DNA from: Bradyrhizobium genosp. L
Lineage (GTDB): Bacteria; Pseudomonadota; Alphaproteobacteria; Rhizobiales; Xanthobacteraceae
Assembly (NCBI RefSeq): GCF_015624485.1
Contig: NZ_CP061378.1
Coordinates: 2,852,001 to 2,916,000, forward strand
Length of the DNA stretch: 64,000 nucleotides
Direction: 5' to 3'
Shown here: positions 18,781 to 27,046 of the stretch, in pieces
Layout of the letters: each line of letters starts with the position of its first letter
Numbering within the stretch: position 1 is the first letter of the stretch
The notes under the pieces: model-generated
Database searches by the model: none
What the model was told of the DNA's origin: nothing
Seen by the model: the letters and a program-made list of their open reading frames with translations, nothing else
Position numbers and translations under genes: made by a program

Positions 18781-19947
18781 TTATTTGGCCGCGCAGTCCT
18801 TGGCGTAGCGGTCGCCGTAATCCGAAAACACCTTTTCGACGATCTCGGTCTGGAATTTGCCGTCCGGCCGCTTCGCCACCTTGGTCAGGTAGAAGTCCTG
18901 GATCGGATAGCCGTTGGTGTTGAACTTGAAGTGACCGCGCAGCGAGGTGAAGTCGGCCTTCCTCAGGGCCGCGGCAACCGCGTCCTTGTTGCTGAGGTCG
19001 CCCTTCACGGCCTTCACCGCGCTGTCGATCAGCATCGCCGCGTCATAGGCCTGCATCGCATAGGTGCCGGGCACGCCGTTATAGGCGGCTTCATAAGCCG
19101 CGACGAACTTCTTGCTCTGGGGATTGTCGAGGTTGGGCGCCCAGTTCGCGCCGCCAAACATCCCGACCGCGGCGTCCTGTTGCGCCGGCAGGGTGGATTC
19201 ATCGACCGTGAAGGCGGACAGCACCGGCAACGTGGCGCCGGCCTGCTTGTACTGCTTCACCAGATTCACGCCCATGCCACCCGGCATGAAGGTGAACAGC
19301 GCGTCCGGTTTCAGGGACGCGATCTTGGAGAGCTCGGGCTGGAAATCCAGCGTGTTCAGCGGCGTGTAGGATTCTTCCACGACCTCGCCCTTGTAGTCGA
19401 GCTTGAAGCCGGCAACCGAGTCGCGGCCGGCCTGATAGTTCGGCACCAGCAGATAGACCCGCTTGTAGCCGCGGTCCTGCGCCACCTTGCCGAGGATTTC
19501 GTGCACCTGGTCGTTCTGGTACGAGGTCACGTAGAAGAACGGATTGCATTCCTTGCCGGCGTAGCTCGACGGCCCGGCATTGGGGCTGATCAAGAAGGTC
19601 TTGCTGTCGGTGACCGGACGATGGATCGCAAGCAGGATGTTGGAGAAGATCGGGCCGACCACGAAATCGACCTTGTCGCGCTCCAGAAGCCCGCGCACCT
19701 TGACCACGGCAGCGTCGGGCTTCAGCTCGTCGTCGGCATTGACGATCTCGACCTCGCGACCGGCCATCTTGCCGCCGAGGTCCTTGATCGCGAGCGCAAA
19801 GCCGTCGCGCACCTGCTGGCCGAGTGCCGCCGCAGGACCCGACGTCGTGACCAGCACGCCGATCTTGATTTTTTCCTGCGCGGCAGCCGGCGTGATCGCA
19901 GCCCCAAGCAATGCCGTCATCACCGCCAATCTGGTCAGCCGTGTCAT
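18781..19947 (-). CDS. ABC transporter substrate-binding protein (Leu/Ile/Val- or aromatic-acid-binding type)
   Basis: Start set at ATG 19947 (MTRLTRLAVMTALLGAA), which opens a good signal peptide ending ITPAAAQ; the longer upstream frame has no such feature. The 388-residue product has the type I binding fold (KIKIGVLVTTSGPAAALGQQ near the mature N-terminus). Such proteins in soil alphaproteobacteria often bind aromatic acids. No permease or ATPase is encoded nearby, so it is an orphan component. It is divergent from the MarR gene, with two operator-like motifs between them, which ties it to the anthranilate region. Confidence 0.88.
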   Translation of the reverse strand: MTRLTRLAVMTALLGAAITPAAAQEKIKIGVLVTTSGPAAALGQQVRDGFALAIKDLGGKMAGREVEIVNADDELKPDAAVVKVRGLLERDKVDFVVGPIFSNILLAIHRPVTDSKTFLISPNAGPSSYAGKECNPFFYVTSYQNDQVHEILGKVAQDRGYKRVYLLVPNYQAGRDSVAGFKLDYKGEVVEESYTPLNTLDFQPELSKIASLKPDALFTFMPGGMGVNLVKQYKQAGATLPVLSAFTVDESTLPAQQDAAVGMFGGANWAPNLDNPQSKKFVAAYEAAYNGVPGTYAMQAYDAAMLIDSAVKAVKGDLSNKDAVAAALRKADFTSLRGHFKFNTNGYPIQDFYLTKVAKRPDGKFQTEIVEKVFSDYGDRYAKDCAAK

Positions 19948-20066
19948 ATGATCCCCCCGATCATTGCCCTGATGTTCTGCTCCCAGCTTAGTCTGAGGCG
20001 CAGGATCGCTGCAAGCGATGTGGCGTCGCGGCGGGCAGGTGACATGGAGCATGCAAGCGTCGCGCC

Positions 20067-20090
20067 AATTGCTTGAAGGTTAAAGAAATT
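20067..20090. promoter_or_regulatory. MarR-type operator candidate, copy near the binding-protein gene
   Basis: The site matches AATTRYTTKAAGNNNAAA at 20067-20084 and lies about 120 bases upstream of the minus-strand binding-protein start. It is the first of two copies in the divergent region. Confidence 0.5.
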
Positions 20091-20147
20091 GTCAAATACG
20101 GGCGAGCAGATCTCCTCGATCCGCAATTGTCCTTGCGGCGCGCCGCG

Positions 20148-20171
20148 AATTGCTTGAAGCTCAAAATATCC
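20148..20171. promoter_or_regulatory. MarR-type operator candidate, copy near the marR gene
   Basis: The site matches AATTRYTTKAAGNNNAAA at 20148-20165 and contains TTGA-AGC-TCAA. It lies about 40 bases upstream of the regulator's ATG, a position suited to autoregulation. Confidence 0.55.
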
Positions 20172-20209
20172 GGTCCGACCATAATCCGCCGCGGAGGCCC
20201 GATCGCTGC

Positions 20210-20704
20210 ATGATCCTCGATTCAGAAACCAAAGCCGTCGAACTGCCCGACGATCACGGCACCGAGCTCAGGCTGTGGCTGCGCCTGTTGACCTGCACCA
20301 CGCTGATCGAAGGCGAAGTGCGCAGCCGGCTGCGCGAAAAGTTCGACGTCACGCTGCCGCGCTTCGACCTGATGGCCCAGCTCGACAAGGTGTCCGACGG
20401 CATGACGCTGTCCGATCTGTCGAAGCGGATGATGGTCTCCAACGGCAACGTCACCGGCCTCGTCGAACGACTGGTCGAATCTGGTCATATCGACCGCCGA
20501 ACGTCCGAGACCGATCGTCGCGTGCAGTTCATCCGGTTGACCAAGCTCGGCCGCGCCGAATTTCGCAAGATGGCCGCGGAGCACGAGAAATGGATTGCCG
20601 ATATCTTCGGCGACCTTTCGCCGAAGGATATCCGCGAGTTGATGCGGCTGCTCGCCAAGGCCAAGGGCTCCGCGCAGCGGTCGGCCAAGGCGAGGACAGC
20701 GTAA
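20210..20704 (+). CDS. MarR-family transcriptional regulator
   Basis: The ATG at 20210 (MILDSETKAVELPDD) is chosen because GGAGG lies upstream; a TTG at 20150 falls inside the operator motif. The 164-residue protein has the MarR winged helix: MTLSDLSKRMMVSNGNVTGL as helix-turn-helix, then the wing DRRTSETDRRVQFIRLT. MarR proteins of this kind usually repress aromatic degradation genes and release on binding the acid or its CoA ester. Operator-like copies upstream of this gene, the CoA ligase and the monooxygenase support control of the anthranilate genes. The hydrolase gene follows after 3 bases. Confidence 0.92.
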   Translation: MILDSETKAVELPDDHGTELRLWLRLLTCTTLIEGEVRSRLREKFDVTLPRFDLMAQLDKVSDGMTLSDLSKRMMVSNGNVTGLVERLVESGHIDRRTSETDRRVQFIRLTKLGRAEFRKMAAEHEKWIADIFGDLSPKDIRELMRLLAKAKGSAQRSAKARTA

Positions 20705-20707
20705 GCC

Positions 20708-21523
20708 GTGACCGGGATCGACTACGAGGTCGAGTACAACAACCGCGCCCGGGTGCCCGAGAACCCGGCGCTGATGGCCGGTTGGGCACGGGACTCCGCC
20801 GCCTATCGCGAGCTGCACCAGCCGCGGCGGCTGACCTATGGTCCCAGCACTCGGAACGTGATCGACCTGTTCGAGGGGAGCGGCGACGGGCCGCTCGTCG
20901 TCTTCATCCATGGCGGCTATTGGCAGGCGCTCGACGGCTCGTCCTCGAGCCATTGCGCGCGCGGGCTCAACGGCCACGGCATCAGCGTAGCGGTGCCGAG
21001 CTACGATCTCTGTCCCAGCGTCGCGGTTGCCGACATCATCGGCCAGATGCGGGCGGCATCGCACAAGCTCGCGAAGCTCGGGCGTCCGCTCGTGGTCAGC
21101 GGACACTCGGCGGGCGGACATCTCGCCGCATGTATGCTTGCGACCGATTGGCCGGCCTATGACGCGTCCCTGCCGAAGGATCTGGTCAGGGCAGCCTATG
21201 CGATTTCCGGCCTGTTCGAGCTCGAGCCGCTGGTCACGACCTCCGTCAACAAGGCGCTGGGTCTCGACCACGACGCGGCAAAGGCCGCAAGCCCGCTCTA
21301 TTGGAAGCCGCCCGCGGGCAAGACACTCGACGCCGTCGTCGGCGGCAATGAGAGCGCCGAATATCACCGGCAGAGCCGGACCATGGCGGAAGTCTGGGGC
21401 AGGGCGGGCGTGGCGACGCGGTTCGGCGTTGTGCCCGATGCCAACCATTTCACCGCGATCGCACCGCTCGCCGACCCCGACTCCGCGATGGTCAAGCGGC
21501 TGAAGGAGCTTACGCAAATCTAG
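20708..21523 (+). CDS. alpha/beta hydrolase, kynurenine formamidase-like
   Basis: GTG start at 20708, 3 bases after marR, so cotranscribed. The 271-residue hydrolase has the oxyanion motif HGGYW (about residue 64), the nucleophile elbow GHSAGGH (about 138) and a late His in DANHF. HGGYW with this layout is typical of the formamidase/esterase branch that includes arylformamidases, which release kynurenine from N-formylkynurenine. Next to anthranilate-CoA genes, an enzyme that releases anthranilate or a related amine from an N-acyl precursor is attractive, but an ordinary esterase cannot be excluded. Confidence 0.8.
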   Translation: MTGIDYEVEYNNRARVPENPALMAGWARDSAAYRELHQPRRLTYGPSTRNVIDLFEGSGDGPLVVFIHGGYWQALDGSSSSHCARGLNGHGISVAVPSYDLCPSVAVADIIGQMRAASHKLAKLGRPLVVSGHSAGGHLAACMLATDWPAYDASLPKDLVRAAYAISGLFELEPLVTTSVNKALGLDHDAAKAASPLYWKPPAGKTLDAVVGGNESAEYHRQSRTMAEVWGRAGVATRFGVVPDANHFTAIAPLADPDSAMVKRLKELTQI

Positions 21524-21560
21524 TGCCGCGCGGATTTTCCGATTTCCGCCTCTTGCGCCG

Positions 21561-21584
21561 AATTGTTTTAAGTATAAAATGATT
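21561..21584. promoter_or_regulatory. MarR-type operator/promoter upstream of the CoA ligase gene
   Basis: This copy matches AATTRYTTKAAGNNNAAA and shares 17 of its first 18 bases with the copy at 12084. TTGCGC (21553-21558) and TAAAAT (21575-21580) could form a promoter with 16-base spacing that the site overlaps. The ligase gene starts at 21667. Confidence 0.6.
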
Positions 21585-21666
21585 TCTATCGGTACGCTGC
21601 CGGCGTCCTCGATTCTGGTCTTCTCGATGTTGATCTTGGCCTTCCTGGAAAGCGAGGGGCAATCGA

Positions 21667-23310
21667 ATGTCAGGTGAAATTCCCGGGCTTGGCCCGTCGG
21701 GGCATGTCGACGATTTCGCGCGACGCAATCTGCCGCCGGTTCAGCAATGGCCAAAACTGCTGCTCGAGCGGCCGGAATTCCAGTATCCCGATTATCTCAA
21801 CGCCGCGGTCGAACTGACCGATCGCATCGTCGCGCAGGGCATGGGCGACAACATCGCGCTGATCGGCAATGGCCGCCAGCGCACTTACAAGGAACTGACC
21901 GATTGGTCGAACCGTCTGGCGCACGCCTTGGTGGAGAATTACGGCGTCAAGCCCGGCAATCGCGTGCTGATCCGCTCCGGCAACAACCCGGCGCTGGTCG
22001 CGGCCTGGCTCGCGGCGACCAAGGCCGGCGCGGTCGTCGTCAACACCATGCCGATGCTGCGCGCGGGCGAGCTGGCAAAAATCGTCGACAAGGCCGAGAT
22101 CTCGCTGGCGCTGACCGACAGCCGCATCGCCGACGAGCTGGTGGCCTGCGCCAAGACCAGCAAATTTCTCAAGCAGGTCGTCAATTTCGACGGCACCCAG
22201 AACCATGACGCCGAGCTTGATCGCATCGCGCTGAACAAGCCGGTGAAGTTCGATGCGGTGAAGACCGGACGCGACGACGTCGCGCTGCTCGGCTTCACGT
22301 CCGGCACGACCGGCGAGCCGAAGGCGACCATGCATTTCCATCGCGATCTCCTGATCGTCGCCGACGGTTATGCGCGGGAAGTGCTGCAGGTGACGCCGGA
22401 CGACGTGTTCGTGGGCTCGCCGCCGCTGGCCTTCACGTTCGGTCTCGGCGGGCTCGCGATCTTCCCGTTGCGGTTCGGCGCCACCGCGACGTTGCTGGAA
22501 AACGCAGCACCGAGCGAGATGATCAGGATCATCGAGACCTACAAGGCGACCATCTGCTTCACCGCACCGACCGCCTATCGCGCGATGATGGCCGCGATGG
22601 ACAAGGGCGCCGACCTCTCTTCGCTTCGGCTTGCGGTCTCGGCCGGCGAGACGCTGCCGGCGCCGGTGTTCGAGAGCTGGATCCGGAAGACCGGCAAGCC
22701 GATCCTCGACGGGATCGGCAGCACGGAGCTGCTGCACATCTTCATCACCAACCGTACCGGCAGCGCCGTTGGCGGCACGACGGGAACGCCGGTCGGCGGT
22801 TATGAGGCCCGGATCGTCGATGAGAACATGAACGATCTGCCGCCTGGCGCGGTCGGCAAACTGGCGGTACGCGGTCCGACCGGCTGCCGCTATCTCGCTG
22901 ACAGCAGGCAGGCCAATTACGTCCGCGACGGCTGGAACGTCACCGGCGACGCCTTCATGTGTGACGCGAACGGCCGGCTGTCATTCGTGGCCCGCGCCGA
23001 CGACATGATCATCTCCGCCGGCTACAACATCGCCGGTCCGGAGGTCGAGGCGGCGCTGCTTGGGCATCCCGACGTCGCGGAGTGCGCCGTGATCGGCGTA
23101 TCGGACGAGGAGCGCGGGCAGATCGTCTCGGCGTTCGTCGTGCTGAAGCAGGGTGCGCGCAACGACGAGTCCGAGGTCAAGCTGTTGCAGGATCATGTCA
23201 AGGCGACGATCGCGCCGTACAAATATCCCCGCGCGATCTCGTTCGTGGAGGCGTTGCCGAAGACGCAGACCGGCAAGATCCAGCGATTCAAGCTGCGCGA
23301 GGCGAGCTAA
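21667..23310 (+). CDS. 2-aminobenzoate (anthranilate)-CoA ligase, AMP-forming
   Basis: The 547-residue ANL-family ligase has the P-loop-like FTSGTTGEPKATMHFHRD (about residue 211), the adenylate motif IGSTELLHIF, and the C-terminal catalytic Lys in PKTQTGKIQR (about 537). It would activate anthranilate with ATP and CoA to anthraniloyl-CoA, the substrate of the monooxygenase/reductase at 12176. The assignment to anthranilate rests on overall likeness to benzoate-family ligases plus this partner gene; a related aryl acid is possible. It has its own operator-bearing promoter and ends convergently with the efflux gene across a hairpin. Confidence 0.87.
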   Translation: MSGEIPGLGPSGHVDDFARRNLPPVQQWPKLLLERPEFQYPDYLNAAVELTDRIVAQGMGDNIALIGNGRQRTYKELTDWSNRLAHALVENYGVKPGNRVLIRSGNNPALVAAWLAATKAGAVVVNTMPMLRAGELAKIVDKAEISLALTDSRIADELVACAKTSKFLKQVVNFDGTQNHDAELDRIALNKPVKFDAVKTGRDDVALLGFTSGTTGEPKATMHFHRDLLIVADGYAREVLQVTPDDVFVGSPPLAFTFGLGGLAIFPLRFGATATLLENAAPSEMIRIIETYKATICFTAPTAYRAMMAAMDKGADLSSLRLAVSAGETLPAPVFESWIRKTGKPILDGIGSTELLHIFITNRTGSAVGGTTGTPVGGYEARIVDENMNDLPPGAVGKLAVRGPTGCRYLADSRQANYVRDGWNVTGDAFMCDANGRLSFVARADDMIISAGYNIAGPEVEAALLGHPDVAECAVIGVSDEERGQIVSAFVVLKQGARNDESEVKLLQDHVKATIAPYKYPRAISFVEALPKTQTGKIQRFKLREAS

Positions 23311-23313
23311 GGA

Positions 23314-23336
23314 GGCGACGGCACCCGGCCGTCGCC
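23314..23336. terminator. hairpin between convergent ligase and efflux genes
   Basis: GGCGACGG (23314-23321) and CCGTCGCC (23329-23336) form an 8-bp GC stem with a 7-base loop, lying four bases after one stop codon and eight before the other. No T-run is present, but the placement suggests a shared bidirectional terminator. Confidence 0.6.
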
Positions 23337-23344
23337 CCAAGCGT

Positions 23345-24952
23345 TCAGTGCGCACCGGCGCCGCCGGCAGCGCTCTTCGGCTTGCCGGTCAGAACGATTG
23401 CGATCGCAGCCAGCGCAAGCACCACGCCGATCACCGCGAAGGCATCGCTGAAGCCGAGCACCAGCGCCTGCCGCTTGACCGTGTTGCCGAGCGCCACGAT
23501 GGCCTGGTGCTGCGCGGCGGAGGGATCGGTGACACCGCGGCTGAGGAAGTAGTTGGTCATCTCCGCGATCCTGGTGCGCACCTCCTCGCGGCCAAGATGC
23601 ACGGACTGGCCGATGATGTTGGAATGGAACTGCTCGCGCTTGGTGACGATGGTCGCGAGCAGCGCGGTCCCGATTGCGCCGCCGAGGTTGCGCATCATGT
23701 TGGAGATGCCGGAGGCGGCCGGGGCATCCTGGGGCGCGACGCTGCCGAGGCTGACTGCGGACAGCGGAGCGAGCGTCAGCGCCTGGCCGACCGCGCGGAC
23801 GATATTCGGAACGAAGAACTGGTCGCCGGAATAGTCGAGCGACATCGTGATGTTCATGAAGGAAGAGATCGCGAACAGCGACATCCCGGCAAAGGCGATG
23901 AAGCGGGCGTCGATGCGCTGCATGAGCTTCGGCACCAGTGGAATCAGGATCAGTTGCGGCAACCCGGTCCAGGCCAGCACGTTGCCGATCTGCTCGGCGT
24001 TGTAACCTTGTACCTGACCGAGATAGGCCGGCAGCATGTAGACCGAGCCGAACAACGCGAAGCCGAGGAACACCGCCGAGATGGTGCCGAAGCCGAAGCT
24101 GCGCTGGGTCAGCAGCCGCAGCCGGAGCAGCGGCTTCTCGACCACGAGCTCGATCCAGATGAACAGGGTCAGGCTGACCGCGGCGACCACCGCGAGCTTG
24201 ACGATGAAGGGCGAGCCGAACCAGTCGTCCTTGTTGCCTTCCTCCAGCACCGCCTGCAGCGCCGATAGGCCGATCGCCATCGTCACGATGCCGCCCCAGT
24301 CGCCCTCGCGCAGCAGATGGAGCTGCATCGGCTGGCGTTCCAGCGTGAAGTAGAGCGTGATGACCATCACGGCGGTCGGGATCACGTTGACGAAGAAGAT
24401 GGTCTGCCAGCCGTAATTTTCGGTGAGGTAGCCACCGATGGTCGGGCCGATCGCCGGTGCGAAGGTGACGGCGAGCGCGAACATCGCGAGCCCGATCGGC
24501 TGCTGCGGCTTCGGCAGCTTGGTGAACACCAGCGTGAACGCCATCGGGATGAGGACGCCGCCGAAATAACCCTGCAGGCCGCGCATCGCGATCATCGACG
24601 GCAGATCGTGGGTGAAAGCGCAGGCGACGGAGAAGATCGCGAACAGCGTGGCATGACCGATCATGATCCTTCGGAACGAGAACACGCGGCTGAGGTAATC
24701 GGTAAGCGGGATCACCACGATCTCGCCGATCAGATACGACGTCGAGATCCAGGAGCCGTTGTCGACGCCGGTGCCGATGCCGCCCTCGATGTTGAGCAGC
24801 GAGGCGTTGGTGATCTGGATGTTGAGGATCGCCATGAAGGCGCCGATCATGGCCGCCAGGATCGAGATCCAGACGGTCATGCTGGCGCGGTTGGGATCGG
24901 CTGTGACGGCGCGAGGTGCCGGGGCGGAGGAGGAGAGCGCGAGGTCGGACAT
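23345..24952 (-). CDS. DHA2-family MFS multidrug efflux transporter (EmrB type)
   Basis: The 535-residue inner-membrane protein has about 14 hydrophobic segments. It carries the DHA2 pattern early in the sequence (GAFMAILNIQITNASL, then WISTSYLIGEIVVIPLTDYL). It would export hydrophobic compounds using the proton gradient. It lies 28 bases after a membrane-fusion-protein gene on the same strand, the emrA-emrB arrangement. No outer-membrane TolC-like gene is present here. The substrate is unknown; an aromatic acid is possible given the neighbouring pathway. Confidence 0.92.
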   Translation of the reverse strand: MSDLALSSSAPAPRAVTADPNRASMTVWISILAAMIGAFMAILNIQITNASLLNIEGGIGTGVDNGSWISTSYLIGEIVVIPLTDYLSRVFSFRRIMIGHATLFAIFSVACAFTHDLPSMIAMRGLQGYFGGVLIPMAFTLVFTKLPKPQQPIGLAMFALAVTFAPAIGPTIGGYLTENYGWQTIFFVNVIPTAVMVITLYFTLERQPMQLHLLREGDWGGIVTMAIGLSALQAVLEEGNKDDWFGSPFIVKLAVVAAVSLTLFIWIELVVEKPLLRLRLLTQRSFGFGTISAVFLGFALFGSVYMLPAYLGQVQGYNAEQIGNVLAWTGLPQLILIPLVPKLMQRIDARFIAFAGMSLFAISSFMNITMSLDYSGDQFFVPNIVRAVGQALTLAPLSAVSLGSVAPQDAPAASGISNMMRNLGGAIGTALLATIVTKREQFHSNIIGQSVHLGREEVRTRIAEMTNYFLSRGVTDPSAAQHQAIVALGNTVKRQALVLGFSDAFAVIGVVLALAAIAIVLTGKPKSAAGGAGAH

Positions 24953-24980
24953 GACATCACCTGTTTCTTTTCTGGCTCAC

Positions 24981-26174
24981 CTATTTGAATGAAGCAACGG
25001 CAAGCTTCGGGGTGGTCTTGGCGTGCGGAGCGTCCTCGGCGGAACGCGACAGCGTCGCGATACTCGGAATCACCGACATGCCGGGGCGCAGTTCGACTTG
25101 CGTTGGATCGAGCGTGATCTTCACCGGGATACGCTGCACCACCTTGGTGAAATTGCCGGTCGCGTTGTCAGGCGGCAGCAGCGCGAATTCCTGGCCGCTC
25201 GCCGGCGCCAGGCTGTCGACGTGGCCGCGCACCACCTGGCCGGGGAACATGTCGACCTCGATCTCGACCGGCTGGCCCTTGCGGACGTTGGTGAGCTGCG
25301 TCTCCTTGTAGTTGGCGATCACATAGGCGCCGGTGGCCGGCACCAGCGACATCAACTGCGTGCCGGCCTGGACGTACTGGCCGGTGCGCAGCGTGCGGTT
25401 GCCGACCACGCCGTCGATCGGCGCCGTGATCGTGGTGTAGCTGAGATTGAGCTCGGCCTGCTGTTGCAGGGCGCTCGCCCGTGCCGACGCCGCGACCGCC
25501 TGGACGATCTCGGCCTTGAGCAGTTCGACCTGGCGCTGTGCGGAGGCGAGGTTGGCGGTGTCGCGGGCGATCGCGGCCTGCGCGCTGGCATAGCGCGACT
25601 GCGCCTGCTGCGCGTTCTGCACGCTGCCATAGCCGGTACCGGCGAGGTCGGTGTAACGCTTGTTCTCCTGCTCGGCGAAAGTCTGCGTCGCGTTGTCGAC
25701 CGCGAGCGTCGCGCGCGCCGCCTCGATCACCGAATGTTGCACGTCGAGCTGGGCCTGCTTGCTCGTGACCGCAGCGTCGGCGGCGGCGACGTCGGCCTTG
25801 GCCTGGTCGAGCGCGACCTTGAAGTCGCGCTCGTCGATCCGCGCCAGCACCTGGCCGGCATGCACATGCTCGTTGTCGCCGACCTGCACCGCACTGAGAT
25901 AGCCGGAGACCTTTGGTGCGATCGTGGTGTTGTCCGCCTTCACATAGGCGTCGTCGGTGGAGATCTGGAAGCGGCCGACCGTCCAATAGTCCCAGCCGTA
26001 CCAGGTGGCACCCGCGAGAGCCGCGATCGCGACGCCGGCCAGCAGCAGGCGGCGCAGCTTGCCTTTCGCGGCAGCGGGAGGCGGGGCGGCTGTTTCCGCG
26101 TGCGCGATCAATTGTTTGGCGGTGTCGGCCGGAACCTGGCTCTCGGCCTTGAATGCGGTTTCATGCTGGCTCAT
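24981..26174 (-). CDS. HlyD/EmrA-family membrane fusion protein
   Basis: The 397-residue periplasmic adaptor has one N-terminal membrane anchor (LLLAGVAIAALAGATWYGW, about residues 48-66). It continues with a lipoyl half (TTIAPKVSGYLSAVQVGDNE) and a long Ala/Gln-rich alpha-helical hairpin (about 120-235). The second lipoyl half is SYTTITAPIDGVVGNRTLRT, followed by beta-barrel segments. It would link the MFS pump encoded just downstream to an outer-membrane channel. It is transcribed divergently from the TetR gene, which probably represses it. Confidence 0.93.
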   Translation of the reverse strand: MSQHETAFKAESQVPADTAKQLIAHAETAAPPPAAAKGKLRRLLLAGVAIAALAGATWYGWDYWTVGRFQISTDDAYVKADNTTIAPKVSGYLSAVQVGDNEHVHAGQVLARIDERDFKVALDQAKADVAAADAAVTSKQAQLDVQHSVIEAARATLAVDNATQTFAEQENKRYTDLAGTGYGSVQNAQQAQSRYASAQAAIARDTANLASAQRQVELLKAEIVQAVAASARASALQQQAELNLSYTTITAPIDGVVGNRTLRTGQYVQAGTQLMSLVPATGAYVIANYKETQLTNVRKGQPVEIEVDMFPGQVVRGHVDSLAPASGQEFALLPPDNATGNFTKVVQRIPVKITLDPTQVELRPGMSVIPSIATLSRSAEDAPHAKTTPKLAVASFK

Positions 26175-26246
26175 GGCGGTGTTCCCTGTGCTCTATCCCT
26201 CTGGAAAGTCTCGCTAATCCTCCCGTCGTGATGTGGCGGTTAATTA

Positions 26247-26284
26247 GGAAACTTGATATTTTCCAAAATAGAGCCCATATTGGG
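26247..26284. promoter_or_regulatory. divergent promoter region with two inverted repeats, candidate TetR operators
   Basis: GGAAA (26247-26251) and TTTCC (26260-26264) form one inverted repeat, and CCCATATTGGG (26274-26284) another. On plus, TTGATA (26253-26258) and CATATT (26276-26281) are 17 bases apart and may be the TetR-gene promoter; the second repeat overlaps its -10. Confidence 0.45.
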
Positions 26285-26329
26285 TCTGTCAATAGGATGA
26301 CAGGCATCATTTAAAAGCATGGCTCTCGG

Positions 26330-27046
26330 ATGGACCTGAAAGACAAACAACAGACGGAGGGGGGCTCGCCAGCGCCGGCGCCGGAGCGGCGTGGCCGCGG
26401 ACGGCCGCAACTCCGTTCCGACGAGGAAACCCGCGCCGTGATCTATGACGCTGCGCGCCATGAATTCGCAGTGCGCGGCTTTGCCGTGACCAGCATGTCG
26501 GACGTGGCAGCCAGCGCCGGCGTTTCGACCAAGACGCTGTACCGGCTGATTCCGACCAAGCTCGCGTTGTTCGAGGCCACGGTGACCGATCGGATGGATC
26601 GCTTCATCTCGGTGGTGAATCTCGGTGCCTGCGACGGCCGCGACATCGCCGCCGCACTGGAGGCCGCGCTGCTGACCTGTGGTGAACTCATCCTCGACGC
26701 TGAAGTTATCGCACTCCAGCGCATCATCCTGGCCGAGAGCGACAAATTCCCGGATATCGCCGAGATGTTCTACGCGAAGGCGATGCAACGCACGCTCGGC
26801 GCGCTGGCGGCGTGGCTCGGCGTGCAGCAGAGAAGGGGACGGATCGCGCTGGACGATGCGCCTGCCGCCGCCGGCATGCTGCTCGGCATGCTCGTGTTCC
26901 AGCCGCAGCGCGACGTGATGTATGGGCATCGGCCGGCTCCGTCGCACGACGAGCTCGAGGCGCGCGCCAAGGCCTGTGCAGCGCTGTTTCTCGCGGGATG
27001 CGCCGCGCGCGAGGGCAGCACCAGCAAGCAGAGCGGAGATGCATGA
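26330..27046 (+). CDS. TetR-family regulator of the efflux pair
   Basis: The 238-residue protein has an Arg/Gly/Pro-rich leader (ERRGRGRPQLRSDEETR) before a TetR helix-turn-helix. The key segment is GFAVTSMSDVAASAGVSTKT followed by LYRLIPTKLALFEATV, about residues 52-85. The C-terminal half is an AcrR-like ligand domain. Divergence from the HlyD/MFS genes suggests it represses them until a drug or metabolite binds. Its stop overlaps the next start (ATGA), so the SnoaL-like gene is cotranslated. Confidence 0.9.
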   Translation: MDLKDKQQTEGGSPAPAPERRGRGRPQLRSDEETRAVIYDAARHEFAVRGFAVTSMSDVAASAGVSTKTLYRLIPTKLALFEATVTDRMDRFISVVNLGACDGRDIAAALEAALLTCGELILDAEVIALQRIILAESDKFPDIAEMFYAKAMQRTLGALAAWLGVQQRRGRIALDDAPAAAGMLLGMLVFQPQRDVMYGHRPAPSHDELEARAKACAALFLAGCAAREGSTSKQSGDA

